From positions 620,001 to 684,000 of the forward strand of contig NZ_SNYV01000011.1 of the NCBI RefSeq assembly GCF_004363245.1: DNA of 64,000 nt. Reading direction: 5' to 3'. Shown piece after piece: positions 63,167-64,000 of this stretch. Made by a program: the position numbers and the translations under genes. The notes under the pieces were generated by a model. That model was not told where the DNA came from. It did not search any database and saw only the letters and a program-made list of their open reading frames with translations. Source of the DNA: Sphingobacterium yanglingense. Its GTDB lineage: Bacteria > Bacteroidota > Bacteroidia > Sphingobacteriales > Sphingobacteriaceae. Every line of letters begins with the position of its first letter. Position 1 is the first letter of the stretch.

Positions 63167-63553
63167 CTAAGAGCCATTTTTCTTAAACACCAAGGTGCTC
63201 ATGGCATTCTTTATCTGCCTCCCCGGATGAAAGAGCAGCTTTGGGCTAAAGATATTGGAAGAGGTCACCTCTTCGGCTAAATCACTGCCTGTACTTCTCG
63301 TACTGACACGGAAAGACCCCATGTTGCCAAGGCGAACAATATAGCCCCTAGAGATGTTGCGTGGAATCTCCCGTATCAAACTCTGTAATACAGCGTATAC
63401 GTCCGATTCGGTAATAGAAGAAGCATGCGAGATATCTGCTGCAAGGTCTTCGAGACTAATTTCGCCAGTATGAACTGGTCTCGCGTAAAACTTCTTTGGT
63501 GCTGTTGGGTCGCTTGGATTCCCAATCTCATGAACATTGAATTTAATTGCCAT
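63167..63553 (-). CDS. HU-related DNA-binding protein
   Basis: 128 aa of the Bacteroidetes HU-like family (TIGR01201 type). It has a helical N-terminal half (LEDLAADISHASSITESDVYAVLQSL) and a beta-arm region (IVRLGNMGSFRVS). The end is basic (FHPGRQIKNAMSTLVFKKNG). HU-like proteins bend and bind DNA; this subfamily is longer than HU and of unknown site preference. ATG 63553 has a purine-rich site (AAGGAAAAAGAA) on the minus strand. Upstream on the same strand are a tandem repeat and a truncated HTH gene. Confidence 0.9.
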   Translation of the reverse strand: MAIKFNVHEIGNPSDPTAPKKFYARPVHTGEISLEDLAADISHASSITESDVYAVLQSLIREIPRNISRGYIVRLGNMGSFRVSTRSTGSDLAEEVTSSNIFSPKLLFHPGRQIKNAMSTLVFKKNGS

Positions 63554-63654
63554 TTCTTTTTCCTTTAAAAATTAATAAATAAAATAATTATTTCCTGTCA
63601 GCGGTTGGTACCATTTCCCGATTGACAAGTTAAAGGTATAACACATCGCAGAAC

Positions 63655-63717
63655 AGCTCGTCGGTTTTGACGGAATTGTCGGACTTGACAGATTTGGCGC
63701 ATCTGTCGCATTTGTCG
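63655..63717 (-). repeat. Seven tandem copies of a degenerate 9-bp unit
   Basis: On the plus strand the units are AGCTCGTCG, GTTTTGACG, GAATTGTCG, GACTTGACA, GATTTGGCG, CATCTGTCG and CATTTGTCG, in register, with consensus GATTTGTCG. They fill the space between the HU-like gene and the HTH gene. No convincing ORF covers them; the rest of 63554-63815 shows nothing else. Confidence 0.65.
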
Positions 63718-63815
63718 TTTTATCAAAACAGACAATAGGAACTCCCTCAGAAAAGAACAAAGAAGTTGCTAATGACGAAAGATAAGGCTTTATAAAAAGG
63801 AGTAGGGGAAAGAGC

Positions 63816-64000
63816 TTATCGAATGAAGTTATACATATCGGACATAGGTATACCAAGGTACTCAGAAGCCTGATATACGGTAACGAGCTGTTGCTTTCCT
63901 AATCCAAACATATCTTTAATCTTGTTTATAATACGTTGGCAAGTACGCTCACTACGACCTGTAATCTTTTGGAGGTCGGAAGGATAAACTGTCAATCGCT
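63816..64000 (-). CDS. C-terminal end of a helix-turn-helix protein (partial)
   Basis: Minus-strand frame open from the window edge (63998) to TAA at 63816: 60 residues, RLTVYPSDLQKITGRSERTC then QRIINKIKDMFG and VTVYQASEYLGIPM. The pattern SDLQKITGRSERTCQRIINK fits a DNA-binding helix-turn-helix like those of small Bacteroidetes phage or mobile-element regulators. Start, length and any N-terminal domain lie outside the window. Confidence 0.6.
   Translation of the reverse strand, partial: RLTVYPSDLQKITGRSERTCQRIINKIKDMFGLGKQQLVTVYQASEYLGIPMSDMYNFIR

Noticed and set aside
63572..63856. 94-aa minus ORF between HU-like and HTH genes
   Set aside because: It overlaps the end of the HTH gene in another frame and runs through the 9-bp repeat. 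No start signal, unlikely composition.

Overview
The window looks like a Bacteroidota chromosome, most likely Sphingobacteriaceae (Sphingobacterium or Pedobacter type). The evidence is moderate GC with weak Shine-Dalgarno signals, many promoters of the TTG-N19..21-TAnnTTTG form, a LytTR response regulator paired with a TPR/His_kinase sensor, a DUF5686-type surface protein, an HU-related protein and a Bacteroidetes-type tyrosine integrase. The left 18.8 kb is the integrase-proximal part of a prophage. The rest is host chromosome.

Prophage (1-18832). Reading rightward there are head-tail connector genes, a tail terminator candidate, the tail tube, a tail-assembly chaperone with a programmed -1 frameshift (T TTT TTA at 2269-2275), a 1425-aa tape measure, a distal-tail protein, a 1728-aa modular tail fiber/baseplate protein, an amidase endolysin, and two overlapping membrane genes that look like a lysis/spanin pair. 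An accessory strip follows (14.9-17.6 kb) of small, individually promoted genes, including an SRAP/HMCES-like protein. The leftward tyrosine integrase ends against the 3' end of ssrA (tmRNA), the attachment site. The left prophage end lies outside the window.

Host, 18.8-32 kb. After ssrA come a Lys/Ala/Pro-rich histone-H1-like protein, a FabH (KAS III) and tRNA-Pro(GGG). Then there is an island of unfamiliar envelope and secreted proteins (22.0-29.2 kb) ending in a LytTR response regulator and a TPR sensor kinase. Imperfect direct repeats of GCGGATTGTAAAC, always exactly 21 bp apart, precede the transcription units of this island. In three of them the downstream copy sits exactly 28 bp from a -7-like element. 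I read this as the cognate operator set of the two-component system, and it is the most interesting signal here.

Host, 32-64 kb. This part is ordinary housekeeping and envelope functions: SSB, alkaline phosphatase, a DUF937-OmpA fusion, lipocalin, S1/P1 nuclease, a DUF5686-type protein, GuaA with a type-I periplasmic-binding lipoprotein and an RNA methyltransferase, UspA, and an NlpC/P60-TPR-FKBP-serine hydrolase operon. Next are an MBL hydrolase and a conserved trio of N-formylglutamate amidohydrolase, DUF1704/QEGLA metalloprotease and ATP-grasp ligase. These are followed by an ECF sigma operon, a TonB receptor with an Omp85-like protein, a PLP desulfhydrase/ACC-deaminase family protein, an RluA-family synthase, a class IV aminotransferase, MnmE, an HU-like protein and a truncated HTH gene. 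Several genes (14900, 15421, 22063, 40938, 59534, 61551) have a -7 element exactly four bases before ATG, implying leaderless or nearly leaderless mRNAs.
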